From: Flavobacterium sp. J372
Lineage (GTDB): Bacteria; Bacteroidota; Bacteroidia; Flavobacteriales; Flavobacteriaceae
Reading direction: 5' to 3'
Length of the DNA: 64,000 nucleotides
Assembly (NCBI RefSeq): GCF_024699965.1
Contig: NZ_JAJOMZ010000004.1
Span: forward strand, 1,548,001 to 1,612,000
Shown piece after piece: positions 19,451 through 28,516 of this stretch. Position 1 is the first letter of the stretch. Every line of letters begins with the position of its first letter. A model generated the notes under the pieces. The model saw only the letters and a list, made by a program, of their open reading frames with translations, ran no database searches and was not told the origin of the DNA. Position numbers and translations under genes: made by a program.

Positions 19451-20549
19451 GCTCACAATACTAATGACAGCCGATACGGTTGGCGGGGTGTGGAGCTATG
19501 CTATGACGCTGTGCCGTGAACTTCAGCAGTACAATACTGAAATTCATTTGCTTACAATGGGAGCGTGGCTTAATGAAGGGCAAAATAAAGAAGTACGCGA
19601 GCTTGATAATGTTATACTGTACGAAAGCAACCTGAAGCTGGAGTGGATGGAAGATTCTGCAAAGGATGTCACCATCGCAGCAGAATGGATTGCCGATGTT
19701 TATGAAACGGTAAAGCCGGATGTTATCCATTTTAATAACTTCATGGCTGTCGCAACCGATTGGAATTGTGGCGTAATTACGGTATTTCACTCTTGTGTCT
19801 GCACCTGGTTCAGGGCTGTTAAAGGCACTGCCACGCCGCAAGAATGGGAAGAATATTACAGTTTGGTTGAAGAGTCAGTCTTCTCGTCTGATGTTGTTGT
19901 GTTCCCATCTTTTGCAATGCTGGGGCAGGCTAAAGAAGAGTATGGCCCTATACCTCATGCACAGGTTATTTACAATGGCGCCAATCAGGCTGATAATACA
20001 TCTGTTGAGAAACAGCCCTTTATACTAACGGCAGGCCGCCTTTGGGATGAAGCGAAGAACGTACAGCTGCTATCGCGGATTGCGAAAGATCTGGCATGGC
20101 CTGTTCATGTAGCCGGTAACAACACGAGTCCCGATGGCAAAATTAATCACCCTGAGAATATTATGTTCTTAGGAAGCATGAAACATGAGGCACTTTTAGA
20201 CAAAATGCAGCAAGCTTCCATATATGTTTCGGGCGCATTATATGAACCGTTCGGGCTTTCCGTACTTGAAGCAGCATCATCCGGCTGTGCGCTTGTTCTA
20301 AGCAGTATAAGCTCATTCCGTGAAATATGGGGAGATGCTGCGGTATACTTCGACCCTAATTCTGAAGAAGAAGCAAAAGCATGCATTCAGCAGCTTATTG
20401 AAAATGGCACATTCAGAAAACAAATGGCAGAAAAAGCAAAGCAGCGTGCACAACAGTATTCTTCCGCAAAAATGGCTGAAAGCTACATTAGCATTTATGA
20501 GGCTTTATATCATAAAGAGCATCAACCAAACAAAATTACACAACCATGA
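19440..20549 (+). CDS. Glycosyltransferase family 4
   Basis: A 369-residue GT-B glycosyltransferase. The N-terminal half has TADTVGGVWSYAMTL, the acceptor-side glycine loop of GT4 enzymes. The C-terminal half has ILTAGRLWDEAKN and YEPFGLSVLEAASSGCALV, the E-x7-E nucleotide-sugar signature. No membrane segment is visible. It transfers a sugar from a nucleotide donor; donor and acceptor are unknown. It overlaps the following gene by 4 bases (ATGA), and is the only GT4 in the island beside three CgeB-like enzymes. Confidence 0.88.
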   Translation: MEGKLTILMTADTVGGVWSYAMTLCRELQQYNTEIHLLTMGAWLNEGQNKEVRELDNVILYESNLKLEWMEDSAKDVTIAAEWIADVYETVKPDVIHFNNFMAVATDWNCGVITVFHSCVCTWFRAVKGTATPQEWEEYYSLVEESVFSSDVVVFPSFAMLGQAKEEYGPIPHAQVIYNGANQADNTSVEKQPFILTAGRLWDEAKNVQLLSRIAKDLAWPVHVAGNNTSPDGKINHPENIMFLGSMKHEALLDKMQQASIYVSGALYEPFGLSVLEAASSGCALVLSSISSFREIWGDAAVYFDPNSEEEAKACIQQLIENGTFRKQMAEKAKQRAQQYSSAKMAESYISIYEALYHKEHQPNKITQP

Positions 20550-21682
20550 AAATTATAATGTTTTACCACTCCCTGGCATCAGACTGGAATCACGGCAATG
20601 CACACTTTCTTCGCGGTATTGTGACTGAACTGTTGCATCGTGGGCATGATGTTAGGGTATACGAAGAAACTGCCAACTGGAGCCTGTCAAACCTTATTAA
20701 TGACCACGGTATAGAAACCGCAAACGAGTTCAGGGCGTATTACCCAAACCTTCGTCCGCATTTTTATGATGCTGACAACATAAATCTCAGGGCAGTACTT
20801 AATAATGCAGACCTGGTGATTGTACATGAATGGAACAGGCATGACCTTGTTGCAAAAATCGGTGCACTTAAACCCGAAATGGGATATAAACTGTTATTCC
20901 ACGACACACACCATCGTGCTGTGTCGGATGCTGAGAGCATGTCACAGTACAATTTTACAAACTATGATGGTGCATTGGTTTTTGGTGAAGTGCTCAGGAA
21001 AATTTATGATGAGAAGAAATGGTTCCCTAAAACATGGACATGGCATGAAGCTGCTGATACAAAGCTTTTCAAGCCCCGAAGCGGTGCCGAAAAAGAGGGT
21101 GATCTTGTATGGATTGGCAACTGGGGAGACGGAGAACGGACTGAAGAACTGAAAGAGTTTCTTATTGAACCGGTTAAAAAGCTTGGGCTGAAGGCGAAAG
21201 TATTTGGGGTGCGATATCCTGAAGAAGCTTTGGCGGCGCTTAAAGAAGCCGGAATTGAATATGGAGGCTGGCTGCCTAACTATAAGGCGCCTGGTGTTTT
21301 TGCAAAGTACAAGGTAACGGTACATGTGCCAAGAGGGCCTTATGTAAAAACGCTGCCGGGCATACCAACAATTAGGCCTTTTGAGGCTATGGCGTGTGGC
21401 ATTCCTTTAATATCTGCGCCTTGGGAGGATGCTGAAAAATTATTTACACCGGGTAAAGATTTCCTTACGGCAAATTGCGGCGATGAGATGGTAAAACAAC
21501 TGCAGGCAATTTTATTTGATGAAGGCCTTGCGGATGAGGTAGCCGGTAATGCATTGCAGACAATTATATCGCGGCATACTTGTGCGCACCGTGTGGACGA
21601 TCTGGAAGAATTTTTAACAGCGTTGGGAATTGAAGAGTCACTACTATTTTCAACCAAAATCAAGCAGGAATATGGAGACTAA
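20546..21682 (+). CDS. CgeB-like glycosyltransferase (first of three paralogs)
   Basis: A 378-residue GT-B protein of the CgeB/Glyco_trans_1_2 type. The N-terminus has FYHSLASDWNHGNAHFLRGI, an acceptor-side loop shared with the next two proteins. The C-terminal half has IRPFEAMACGIPLISAPWED, the donor-site signature. Between them, VWIGNWGDGER starts the second Rossmann domain. The enzyme is cytoplasmic and its sugar unknown. It overlaps both neighbours (4 bases before, 11 after), so expression is tightly coupled. Confidence 0.82.
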   Translation: MKIIMFYHSLASDWNHGNAHFLRGIVTELLHRGHDVRVYEETANWSLSNLINDHGIETANEFRAYYPNLRPHFYDADNINLRAVLNNADLVIVHEWNRHDLVAKIGALKPEMGYKLLFHDTHHRAVSDAESMSQYNFTNYDGALVFGEVLRKIYDEKKWFPKTWTWHEAADTKLFKPRSGAEKEGDLVWIGNWGDGERTEELKEFLIEPVKKLGLKAKVFGVRYPEEALAALKEAGIEYGGWLPNYKAPGVFAKYKVTVHVPRGPYVKTLPGIPTIRPFEAMACGIPLISAPWEDAEKLFTPGKDFLTANCGDEMVKQLQAILFDEGLADEVAGNALQTIISRHTCAHRVDDLEEFLTALGIEESLLFSTKIKQEYGD

Positions 21683-22775
21683 AAGTAAAATTGCCTTTTT
21701 CGGGTCAAGTGTCGTGTCAGCATACTGGAACGGCGCGGCAACGTATTATCGCGGCATTGTAAAAGCGCTTTCACAGCTGGGGCATGAAGTAACGTTTTAC
21801 GAGCCAGATATCTATGACAGGCAAAAGCACAGGGACATAGCTGACCCTGACTATTGCAAAGTGGTAATATATGAAAGCACAGAAGCAGAAATTGAGCGCC
21901 TGCTTGCAGAAGCCTCGCTAGCCGATGTCATTATAAAAGCCAGTGGTGTTGGTGCATTTGATGATCTTTTAGAAGCTGGAGTCGCTAAGTTGAAAGCCGA
22001 TAATAACCTGGTGATTTTCTGGGATGTTGATGCACCCGCCACGCTTGACAGGATTAATTCTGACCCGTTTGACCCGTTCAATGAACTGATTCCGAAATAT
22101 GATTATATCCTTACCTATGGAGGAGGGCAGCCTGTAATTGATGCATATGAAAGCAAGCTGGCTCAGAAATGCATCCCGGTGTATAACGCCTTTGATGCAG
22201 AAACACACCATCCGGTACCGGCTGAGGAACAATATCAATGTGACTTGGCATTTCTGGGAAACAGGCTGCCCGACAGGGAAGCGCGTGTGGAGGAGTTCTT
22301 CCTTAATGCTGCGGAAATCCTGCCTGATAAGAAGTTTATCTTAGGGGGCAGCGGTTGGGGAGACAAAGCCCTGCCCGGTAATGCAAATTATGTAGGCCAC
22401 GTATATACAAACCAACACAATGCCTTTAATACTTCGCCGCTTGCCGTGCTTAACATAAGCCGCGACAGTATGGCAAAATACGGCTTTTCGCCGGCAACAC
22501 GAGTGTTTGAGGCCGCCGGTGCAGGCGCCTGTATCATCACCGATTACTGGGAAGGGGTTGATTTCTTTTTTGAACCCGGCAAAGAAATACTTATAGCAAA
22601 TAATGGCGAAGAAGTGGCTGAAATCCTTAGGGAACTCACACCTGAAAGAGCCCTTGAAATAGGTAAGGCAGCTTATAGTAGGGCAATGTCACACCATACT
22701 TATAATAACAGGGCCGGGCTTCTTGATTCCATCTTTGATAAGTCGTTGTCTTCGGCCGAAAAAATATACTTATAA
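21672..22775 (+). CDS. CgeB-like glycosyltransferase (second paralog)
   Basis: I start this 367-residue protein at the ATG at 21672 because METKSKIAFFGSS leads directly into the first beta strand; a longer frame from 21630 runs further into the upstream gene. It has SAYWNGAATYYRGIVKAL at the acceptor side, DIADPDYCKVVIYES, LAFLGNRLPDREARVEEFF at the start of the donor domain, and RVFEAAGAGACIITDYWEG as donor signature. These features match CgeB-type glycosyltransferases. It is clearly a paralog of the next gene. Confidence 0.82.
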   Translation: METKSKIAFFGSSVVSAYWNGAATYYRGIVKALSQLGHEVTFYEPDIYDRQKHRDIADPDYCKVVIYESTEAEIERLLAEASLADVIIKASGVGAFDDLLEAGVAKLKADNNLVIFWDVDAPATLDRINSDPFDPFNELIPKYDYILTYGGGQPVIDAYESKLAQKCIPVYNAFDAETHHPVPAEEQYQCDLAFLGNRLPDREARVEEFFLNAAEILPDKKFILGGSGWGDKALPGNANYVGHVYTNQHNAFNTSPLAVLNISRDSMAKYGFSPATRVFEAAGAGACIITDYWEGVDFFFEPGKEILIANNGEEVAEILRELTPERALEIGKAAYSRAMSHHTYNNRAGLLDSIFDKSLSSAEKIYL

Positions 22776-22777
22776 TT

Positions 22778-23878
22778 ATGAAAATAGTAGTAATAGGCTT
22801 ATCCATAACCTCATCATGGGGCAATGGGCATGCCACAACATACAGGGCGCTGCTTAAGGCATTGGCAAAAAAGGGACATGATATACTGTTTTTGGAAAAA
22901 GATGTGCCTTGGTATGCTCCGCACCGTGATATGCCCAATCCTGACTTTTGCGAAACTGTGCTTTATACGTCTAATGAAGAATTGTACACCAACTATTACA
23001 ATGAAGTTGCCGAAGCCGATGCTGTTATTGTGGGCTCTTACGTTCGGCAGGGTGTTGAGGTAGGCGAGTGGGTTGTAAATACGGCTAAAGGGATTAAAGC
23101 ATTTTACGATATTGACACTCCCGTTACGCTGGCAAAGCTGAGCAGGGGTGACTATGAATATATATCGCCGGAACTGATAAGCCGGTATGACATCTATCTG
23201 TCATTTACAGGCGGGCCAGTGCTTGAATATCTCGAAAATTATTATGGCTCACCATGTGCGAGGCCGCTGTATTGCTCGGTTGACCCGGAAAATTATTATC
23301 CTGAAGACAAACCAAAAAAATGGGATTTGGGATATCTTGGCACCTATAGCACCGACCGTCAGCCTACATTAAATCAGTTACTTAATGAACCCGCGGAAAT
23401 GCTGCCCGGAAGGGATTTTGTCGTGGCAGGTCCGCAATACCCAGCTGATATAAACTGGCCCCAGAATGTAGAACGTATAGAGCACCTACCGCCGGCAATG
23501 CACAGGGATTTTTATAACTCGCAGCGCTTTACGCTTAATGTTACCCGCGAAGATATGATTGCTGCGGGTTATTCGCCGAGTGTAAGGCTATTTGAGGCTG
23601 CTGCCTGTGGCGTACCTATAATCTCTGATTACTGGGAGGGGCTCACAGACCTATTTACTGAAGGTACAGAGATACTGATTGGCCGTACCGTTGAAGATGT
23701 TATACATTATATTACATCTGTCACTGAGGCTGAACGTAAAAGCATAGGCAATAATGCCCGGAATAAAATACTTACCGCACATACAGCAGAAGCACGTGCT
23801 GCTGAATTATTAGAATATCTGGAAGAACTCTCCGCAATTGCCAAACCGCATATTATGGCAAATGATGCAAACGTTTAG
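22778..23878 (+). CDS. CgeB-like glycosyltransferase (third paralog)
   Basis: A 366-residue GT-B protein, related along its length to the previous one. It has LSITSSWGNGHATTYRALLK at the acceptor side, LGYLGTYSTDRQPTLNQLL at the domain switch and VRLFEAAACGVPIISDYWEG at the donor site. It starts two bases after the previous stop. Three consecutive paralogs suggest three successive transfers onto one acceptor, or alternative donors; both are inference. The 66-base gap after it is the largest since the island began. Confidence 0.83.
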   Translation: MKIVVIGLSITSSWGNGHATTYRALLKALAKKGHDILFLEKDVPWYAPHRDMPNPDFCETVLYTSNEELYTNYYNEVAEADAVIVGSYVRQGVEVGEWVVNTAKGIKAFYDIDTPVTLAKLSRGDYEYISPELISRYDIYLSFTGGPVLEYLENYYGSPCARPLYCSVDPENYYPEDKPKKWDLGYLGTYSTDRQPTLNQLLNEPAEMLPGRDFVVAGPQYPADINWPQNVERIEHLPPAMHRDFYNSQRFTLNVTREDMIAAGYSPSVRLFEAAACGVPIISDYWEGLTDLFTEGTEILIGRTVEDVIHYITSVTEAERKSIGNNARNKILTAHTAEARAAELLEYLEELSAIAKPHIMANDANV

Positions 23879-23944
23879 CGAAATGATGTAAGACGTTACA
23901 ATTTAATAATCAGGAACTTTGAAGTAATACAAACCATAGATATC

Positions 23945-24307
23945 ATGAAAAAATCGAATTTAAAGACAGTATTTGCCGCAATGCTATTTGCAGGCCTTAC
24001 ACTTGCAGCTTGTAAAGGAAACAGTGACACTGAAGGTGGTGACACTACAAACGGGAGCAACACAGACAACTATGACGAAACCCAGGCGCCAACAGGTGAA
24101 GCCGGCGGCGGTATGGATCCCGGGGCTGATGGTGGCACAGGAGTACAAACCGATACAACCGCGACAGGTACAAGTTCTGGTTCAGGCAGCGGTACCGGTA
24201 CAGGAACCGGAAGTTCAGGCTTAGGCACGGGAACTAGTGGCTCAGGTACAGGAACTGGTGGTTCAGGCACCGGGACAGGCGGCTCTGGAACTACTACACG
24301 CCCATAA
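23945..24307 (+). CDS. Small Gly/Ser/Thr-rich lipoprotein
   Basis: A 120-residue predicted lipoprotein. A basic N-terminus and hydrophobic stretch lead to the lipobox LAAC with C23. The mature part begins with an acidic Asn/Asp/Thr segment. From about residue 75 it is almost only Gly, Ser and Thr in short tandem units (GSGTGTGG), coded by near-repeats at about 24170-24295. Such tails are flexible and rich in hydroxyl side chains. No family is recognised. It ends before a strong terminator, so it may be the last gene of the first half of the island or a separate small unit. Confidence 0.7.
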   Translation: MKKSNLKTVFAAMLFAGLTLAACKGNSDTEGGDTTNGSNTDNYDETQAPTGEAGGGMDPGADGGTGVQTDTTATGTSSGSGSGTGTGTGSSGLGTGTSGSGTGTGGSGTGTGGSGTTTRP

Positions 24308-24402
24308 GCAACATCAAAGGTTACCTGCACTTAGTGTTTTTGTTACTTTTCTTGGTGCGGGCACCTCTGTTTTCATCAGCTGAAAAAGTTGATTATTAAT
24401 TC

Positions 24403-24432
24403 GCCGGGGCTTGTATGCTCCGGCTTTTTTTC
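24403..24432 (+). terminator. Strong terminator inside the glycan island
   Basis: GCCGGGGC (24403-24410) pairs with GCTCCGGC (24417-24424) with one G-T pair and a six-base loop, then eight T follow. It divides the island into 13.6-24.3 kb and 24.4-30.1 kb. Confidence 0.85.
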
Positions 24433-24442
24433 CAATACCATT

Positions 24443-25426
24443 ATGAAAAAAGTACTGATAACAGGCGTGGCCGGTTTTATTGGCTCACACCTCTGCGACA
24501 GGTTTGTTAAAGAAGGCTGCCACGTGATTGCCATGGATAACCTGATTACTGGAAACCTCAAAAATATAGAGCATTTGTTCATGCTTAAGAATTTTGAATT
24601 TTACCACCACGACATCACAAAGTTTGTAAACATTCCCGGTGAACTTGATTATATATTACACTTCGCATCCCCGGCGAGCCCTATAGATTATCTGCGTATT
24701 CCCATACAGACCTTAAAGGTCGGTTCGCTCGGTACTCATAACCTGCTCGGGCTGGCACGCGTAAAAAAAGCCCGCATCCTCATCGCTTCAACTTCGGAAG
24801 TATACGGAGATCCGCTAGTGCATCCTCAAACTGAAGAATACTATGGTAATGTTAATACTATTGGCCCCCGTGGCGTGTATGATGAGGCAAAACGCTTTCA
24901 GGAATCGCTTACCATGGCTTACCATACATTTCATGGTGTTGATGTACGCATAGTAAGGATTTTTAATACCTACGGCCCCAGGATGCGGCTGAATGACGGC
25001 CGTGTTATACCTGCTTTTATAGGCCAGGCGCTTCGTGGAGAAGACCTTACTGTGTTTGGTGATGGCAGCCAGACACGCTCATTCTGCTATATTGATGACC
25101 AGGTGGAGGGCATTTTCAGGCTGCTGCATTCTGATTACTGCCTTCCGGTAAACATTGGCAATCCTGATGAAATTACTATTAAGGATTTTGCAGAAGAGAT
25201 TATAAAGCTTACCGGTACAAATCAAAAGATAATATACCAGCCGCTGCCGCTAAACGACCCGTTGCAGCGAAGGCCCAGTATAGATAAAGCCAAGGCTCTG
25301 CTGGATTGGGAGCCCAAAGTTGACCGTGCTGAAGGCATGCAGAAAACGTATGATTACTTCCGCTCTTTGTCAGAGGAAGAATTGATGCTGGAAGAGCATA
25401 AAGATTTCTCAGAATTCATCCATTAA
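24443..25426 (+). CDS. uxs: UDP-glucuronate decarboxylase (UDP-xylose synthase)
   Basis: A 327-residue extended SDR that converts UDP-glucuronate to UDP-xylose. I start it at the ATG at 24443, right after the terminator T-run, so the NAD loop GVAGFIG falls at residues 8-14. Typical UXS features follow: [22 protein letters not shown], the YDEAK catalytic pair, [17 protein letters not shown] and [15 protein letters not shown]. The call is firm on these motifs. The product could be donor for one of the glycosyltransferases; no UDP-glucose dehydrogenase is in the window to supply the substrate. Confidence 0.9.
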   Translation: MKKVLITGVAGFIGSHLCDRFVKEGCHVIAMDNLITGNLKNIEHLFMLKNFEFYHHDITKFVNIPGELDYILHFASPASPIDYLRIPIQTLKVGSLGTHNLLGLARVKKARILIASTSEVYGDPLVHPQTEEYYGNVNTIGPRGVYDEAKRFQESLTMAYHTFHGVDVRIVRIFNTYGPRMRLNDGRVIPAFIGQALRGEDLTVFGDGSQTRSFCYIDDQVEGIFRLLHSDYCLPVNIGNPDEITIKDFAEEIIKLTGTNQKIIYQPLPLNDPLQRRPSIDKAKALLDWEPKVDRAEGMQKTYDYFRSLSEEELMLEEHKDFSEFIH

Positions 25427-25459
25427 ATAAATAATAACCATCCACTAAAAAATTTAACT

Positions 25460-26605
25460 ATGATAGCAATGAATTTCAGAGGTCCCTTCCGTGTTAGGGC
25501 TGACAGGGACAAGCCGATACCCGAAATAGAGCATCCGAATGATGCTATTGTAAAAGTGCTGCGCTCGTGCATCTGCGGAAGCGACCTGCACTTGTACCAT
25601 GGCCTGGTTCCTGACACGCGCGTGGGTTCAACCTTCGGACATGAATTTGTAGGCGAAATTGTAGAAGTCGGTTCATCTGTACAAAATGTAAAGGTGGGTG
25701 ATAAGGTTATAGTTCCGTTCAACATAGCGTGCGGTAAGTGTGCCTTCTGCCGCCAGGAGCTTTTTGGAAACTGCCATGAGTCTAACCCGGAAGCTACAGC
25801 AGTTGGCGGTATTTTTGGATACTCTCACACTGCAGGCGGATTTGACGGGGGGCAGGCAGAGTATGTGCGTGTACCCTATGCCGATGTAGGACCGACCGTT
25901 ATACCCGACTGGATGGATCCTGATGATGCGGTGCTGCTGACAGATGTAGTGCCAACAGGTTACCAGGCTGCGGAGATGGGCGGAATATTACCGGGTGATA
26001 CTGTTGTTGTTTTCGGCGCAGGCCCGGTAGGTATTATGGCAGCAAAATGTGCATGGCTGTTTGGCGCGGGGCGTGTAATTGTGATAGACCAGCTTGATTA
26101 CAGGCTTGAGTTTGTACAGAAATTTGCACAGTGTGAGGCATATAACTTCAACTACCTGGGCGATGTGGTTGAGTTTATAAAGCATACTACTGACTCCCTT
26201 GGGGCAGATGTATGTATTGATGCCGTAGGCTGTGAGGCAGCGGGCGATGCAATGAATACATTGCTCGGGCGTAAATTACTGCTGCAGGGCGGCACTACAA
26301 CAGCGCTGCATTGGGCTATAAACTCTGTAAAAAAAGGCGGAATAGTTTCAATTGTAGGTGTTTACGGCCCTGTGAATGCGCTAGTCCCTATAGGCAATGT
26401 GGTTAACAAGGGTATTACGATAAGGGCAAACCAGGCATCTGTAAAAAGGCTGCTTCCAAGGCTTATTGAGCATGTAAAGAACGGTGTATTGTCGCCAAAA
26501 GACATGATTACACACCGCATTCCGCTTCATGAAGTGGCAGAAGGCTACCACATCTTCTCGGCAAAGCTGGATAACTGTATCAAGCCTGTACTCATCCCGT
26601 CTTAA
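25460..26605 (+). CDS. Zinc-dependent alcohol dehydrogenase
   Basis: A 381-residue medium-chain dehydrogenase with both zinc sites. C39 and H61-E62 form the catalytic site; C91, C94, C97 and C105 the structural site. FGAGPVGIM is the NAD loop. It resembles the glutathione-independent formaldehyde dehydrogenase/threonine dehydrogenase-like branch, whose members act on varied alcohols. Unlike the MDR gene at 17.4 kb it is intact. It lies 33 bases after uxs and 16 bases before a small membrane protein gene, in the second half of the island. Confidence 0.87.
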   Translation: MIAMNFRGPFRVRADRDKPIPEIEHPNDAIVKVLRSCICGSDLHLYHGLVPDTRVGSTFGHEFVGEIVEVGSSVQNVKVGDKVIVPFNIACGKCAFCRQELFGNCHESNPEATAVGGIFGYSHTAGGFDGGQAEYVRVPYADVGPTVIPDWMDPDDAVLLTDVVPTGYQAAEMGGILPGDTVVVFGAGPVGIMAAKCAWLFGAGRVIVIDQLDYRLEFVQKFAQCEAYNFNYLGDVVEFIKHTTDSLGADVCIDAVGCEAAGDAMNTLLGRKLLLQGGTTTALHWAINSVKKGGIVSIVGVYGPVNALVPIGNVVNKGITIRANQASVKRLLPRLIEHVKNGVLSPKDMITHRIPLHEVAEGYHIFSAKLDNCIKPVLIPS

Positions 26606-26621
26606 CTTAAAAAATTGCATT

Positions 26622-27164
26622 ATGGAAAGTGAATTCACACCAGATAACAGAATGAACAGCATGATGGCTGACTACAGCCATATAAAAGGCTGGGGCATAG
26701 ATGCCGACCTTGAGAATGACCCAACGTACCCAATGAAAAAACGTACTGATGAAGAGCGTTTTGGCTATACCTGGGAACGGCCTGAACAGCAGCCGCAGGA
26801 TGTAGAAATACTTACATCAACCGAGCGTAACAACATGCCGGCGGTATTTGGTACTACGGTGCCGCCGTCGGGCCTGAGCGGAATGATAAGGAGGTATGCG
26901 TATACCTGGAGCGAATCTGATTTGCGCCGATGGATACCGCTTATACTGGCTGACAGGATAGGTGCAGGTGAAGGCATAATTGATGACCTGGCGCACGGAA
27001 AAATCCCGAATATTTTTGCTGAACGCGGCTGGACGGCTGAAATGAAATACAACAGGAAAAACTTTCTGCTAAAGGTTGCAGCTGTTACAGTTGTGGCTGT
27101 AGGCGTAACAGCTTTAATTGTAAACAGGAAAAAAATTTCAGGTTCGCTAAAGTCTCACCGATAA
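26622..27164 (+). CDS. Hypothetical protein with C-terminal membrane helix
   Basis: I do not recognise a named family. I start it at the ATG at 26622 (180 residues); a longer frame runs back into the dehydrogenase gene. Residues 1-100 are polar and acidic. A basic segment with WSESDLRRWIPLILADRIG follows, and residues about 150-170 form one hydrophobic helix (FLLKVAAVTVVAVGVTALIV) with a basic C-terminal tail. This suggests anchoring by a C-terminal helix with the bulk in the cytoplasm. One base separates it from the DUF1003 gene, itself a membrane protein. Confidence 0.65.
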   Translation: MESEFTPDNRMNSMMADYSHIKGWGIDADLENDPTYPMKKRTDEERFGYTWERPEQQPQDVEILTSTERNNMPAVFGTTVPPSGLSGMIRRYAYTWSESDLRRWIPLILADRIGAGEGIIDDLAHGKIPNIFAERGWTAEMKYNRKNFLLKVAAVTVVAVGVTALIVNRKKISGSLKSHR

Positions 27165-27165
27165 T

Positions 27166-27687
27166 ATGCAAACACATGGCGTAGATACGTCAAACGTGGT
27201 GGCGCGCAATATCAGCGTATTGCTTGAGCGCAGTAAGGAGGAGGAAAAGAAGCGACCCGCTGAAGCCAAAATTGCCGATGCCATCACAGGCTTTACAGGC
27301 AGTATGGCTTTTGTGTACCTGCACTTGGCAATCTTCGGGGTTTGGATATTCTGGAATCTAGGGCTTACCGGCCTGAAGCCTTTTGACCCTTCTTTTGTTG
27401 TGCTGGCAATGGTAGCATCTGTTGAAGCTATATTTCTTTCCACATTTGTACTGATAAGCCAGAACCGTACAAGCATTCAGGCTGATAAGCGTGCAGAACT
27501 TGACCTGCAGGTATCTTTGCTTGCAGAGCATGAACTTACGCAACTTATAATACTTGTTCATGCCATATCAAGTAAAATAGGGGTAGATATTCCTGAAGAT
27601 GTTAAGATCAATCAAATTACAAAAGACATCCGGCCTGAAAAGGTAATGGATGAGATGGAAAAGAAAGCTGATGAAAAACGTAACTGA
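27166..27687 (+). CDS. DUF1003 family membrane protein
   Basis: A 173-residue protein matching DUF1003. An amphipathic N-terminus (RSKEEEKKRPAEAKIADAI) precedes two membrane helices: FVYLHLAIFGVWIFWN, and a second around LAMVASVEAIFLSTFVLIS. The signatures FDPSFVVLAMVASVEAIFLS and SQNRTSIQADKRAELD are characteristic. The C-terminal part is a soluble helical region. No biochemical function is established. It overlaps the methyltransferase start by 17 bases. Confidence 0.85.
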   Translation: MQTHGVDTSNVVARNISVLLERSKEEEKKRPAEAKIADAITGFTGSMAFVYLHLAIFGVWIFWNLGLTGLKPFDPSFVVLAMVASVEAIFLSTFVLISQNRTSIQADKRAELDLQVSLLAEHELTQLIILVHAISSKIGVDIPEDVKINQITKDIRPEKVMDEMEKKADEKRN

Positions 27688-28513
27688 TAATCAGGGTTCT
27701 CAAGAGCAATTGAAAAATATCGGGGACAAAATTGATGAATTGGGTCCATGGTTCCATAACATCCACCTGCCCGACGGTACCCAAACTGCGCCAAATCATT
27801 TCCTGGGCGACTTTCCCACGTTTAAATGGGATAATATACGCCAGCATATTCCACGCAACATGATTGGCTTGAAGGTGCTTGACATTGGCTGTAATGCAGG
27901 ATTCTATTCCATCGAAATGGCTAAGCGGGGAGCACATGTTGTGGCTATTGACCTTGACGAACATTACCTGAAACAGGCACGCTGGGTAACCGAACAATTT
28001 GGGATGAGTGACGTGATCACCTTTAAAAAAATGCAGGTGTATGACCTTGCAAAGTATGCCGGGGAGTTTGATCTGGTGCTGTTTATGGGGGTATTTTACC
28101 ACCTGCGCTACCCGTTGCTGGCACTTGATATTGTAGCGCAGAAGGCCTCAAATCACTTCATATTCCAGACTTTGGCAATGCCCGGCAAGGAAGAGATGGA
28201 AGTGCCGGCTGACATACCTTTCCATGAAAGGGATATACTTAAAGACCCCGCCTACCCGTCAATGGCATTTATCGAAAAAAGCCTTGCAGGTGACTATACA
28301 AACTGGTGGGTGCCCAACCATCAGGGAGTCGTGTCAATGCTCCGAAGTTGCGGTTTTACTGTTGAAACCATGCCTGAAGACGAAACCTATGTTTGCCGCA
28401 AAGACCCAAACCTGCTGACTGATTTCAACACGTGGAATTACTCCGAATACCTTTCGGCAACGGGGCAGGAGTGGGAGCAGGAAGTGGAAAAAAAGACCCG
28501 CCAGAAATTTTAG
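27671..28513 (+). CDS. SAM-dependent methyltransferase (TIGR04290-like)
   Basis: A 280-residue class I methyltransferase. I prefer the ATG at 27671; an ATG at 27650 lies deeper in the DUF1003 gene. Motif I is VLDIGCNAGFYS (69-80), with the acidic VVAIDLD at the end of strand 2 and FDLVLFMGVFYHLRYPLLAL as the later motifs. The N-terminal WFHNIHLPDGTQTAPNHF and the C-terminal TYVCRKDP match, from memory, a family (TIGR04290) found in sugar gene clusters. It may O-methylate the glycan or its carrier; this is inference from context. Confidence 0.8.
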   Translation: MKNVTDNQGSQEQLKNIGDKIDELGPWFHNIHLPDGTQTAPNHFLGDFPTFKWDNIRQHIPRNMIGLKVLDIGCNAGFYSIEMAKRGAHVVAIDLDEHYLKQARWVTEQFGMSDVITFKKMQVYDLAKYAGEFDLVLFMGVFYHLRYPLLALDIVAQKASNHFIFQTLAMPGKEEMEVPADIPFHERDILKDPAYPSMAFIEKSLAGDYTNWWVPNHQGVVSMLRSCGFTVETMPEDETYVCRKDPNLLTDFNTWNYSEYLSATGQEWEQEVEKKTRQKF

Positions 28514-28516
28514 GTA

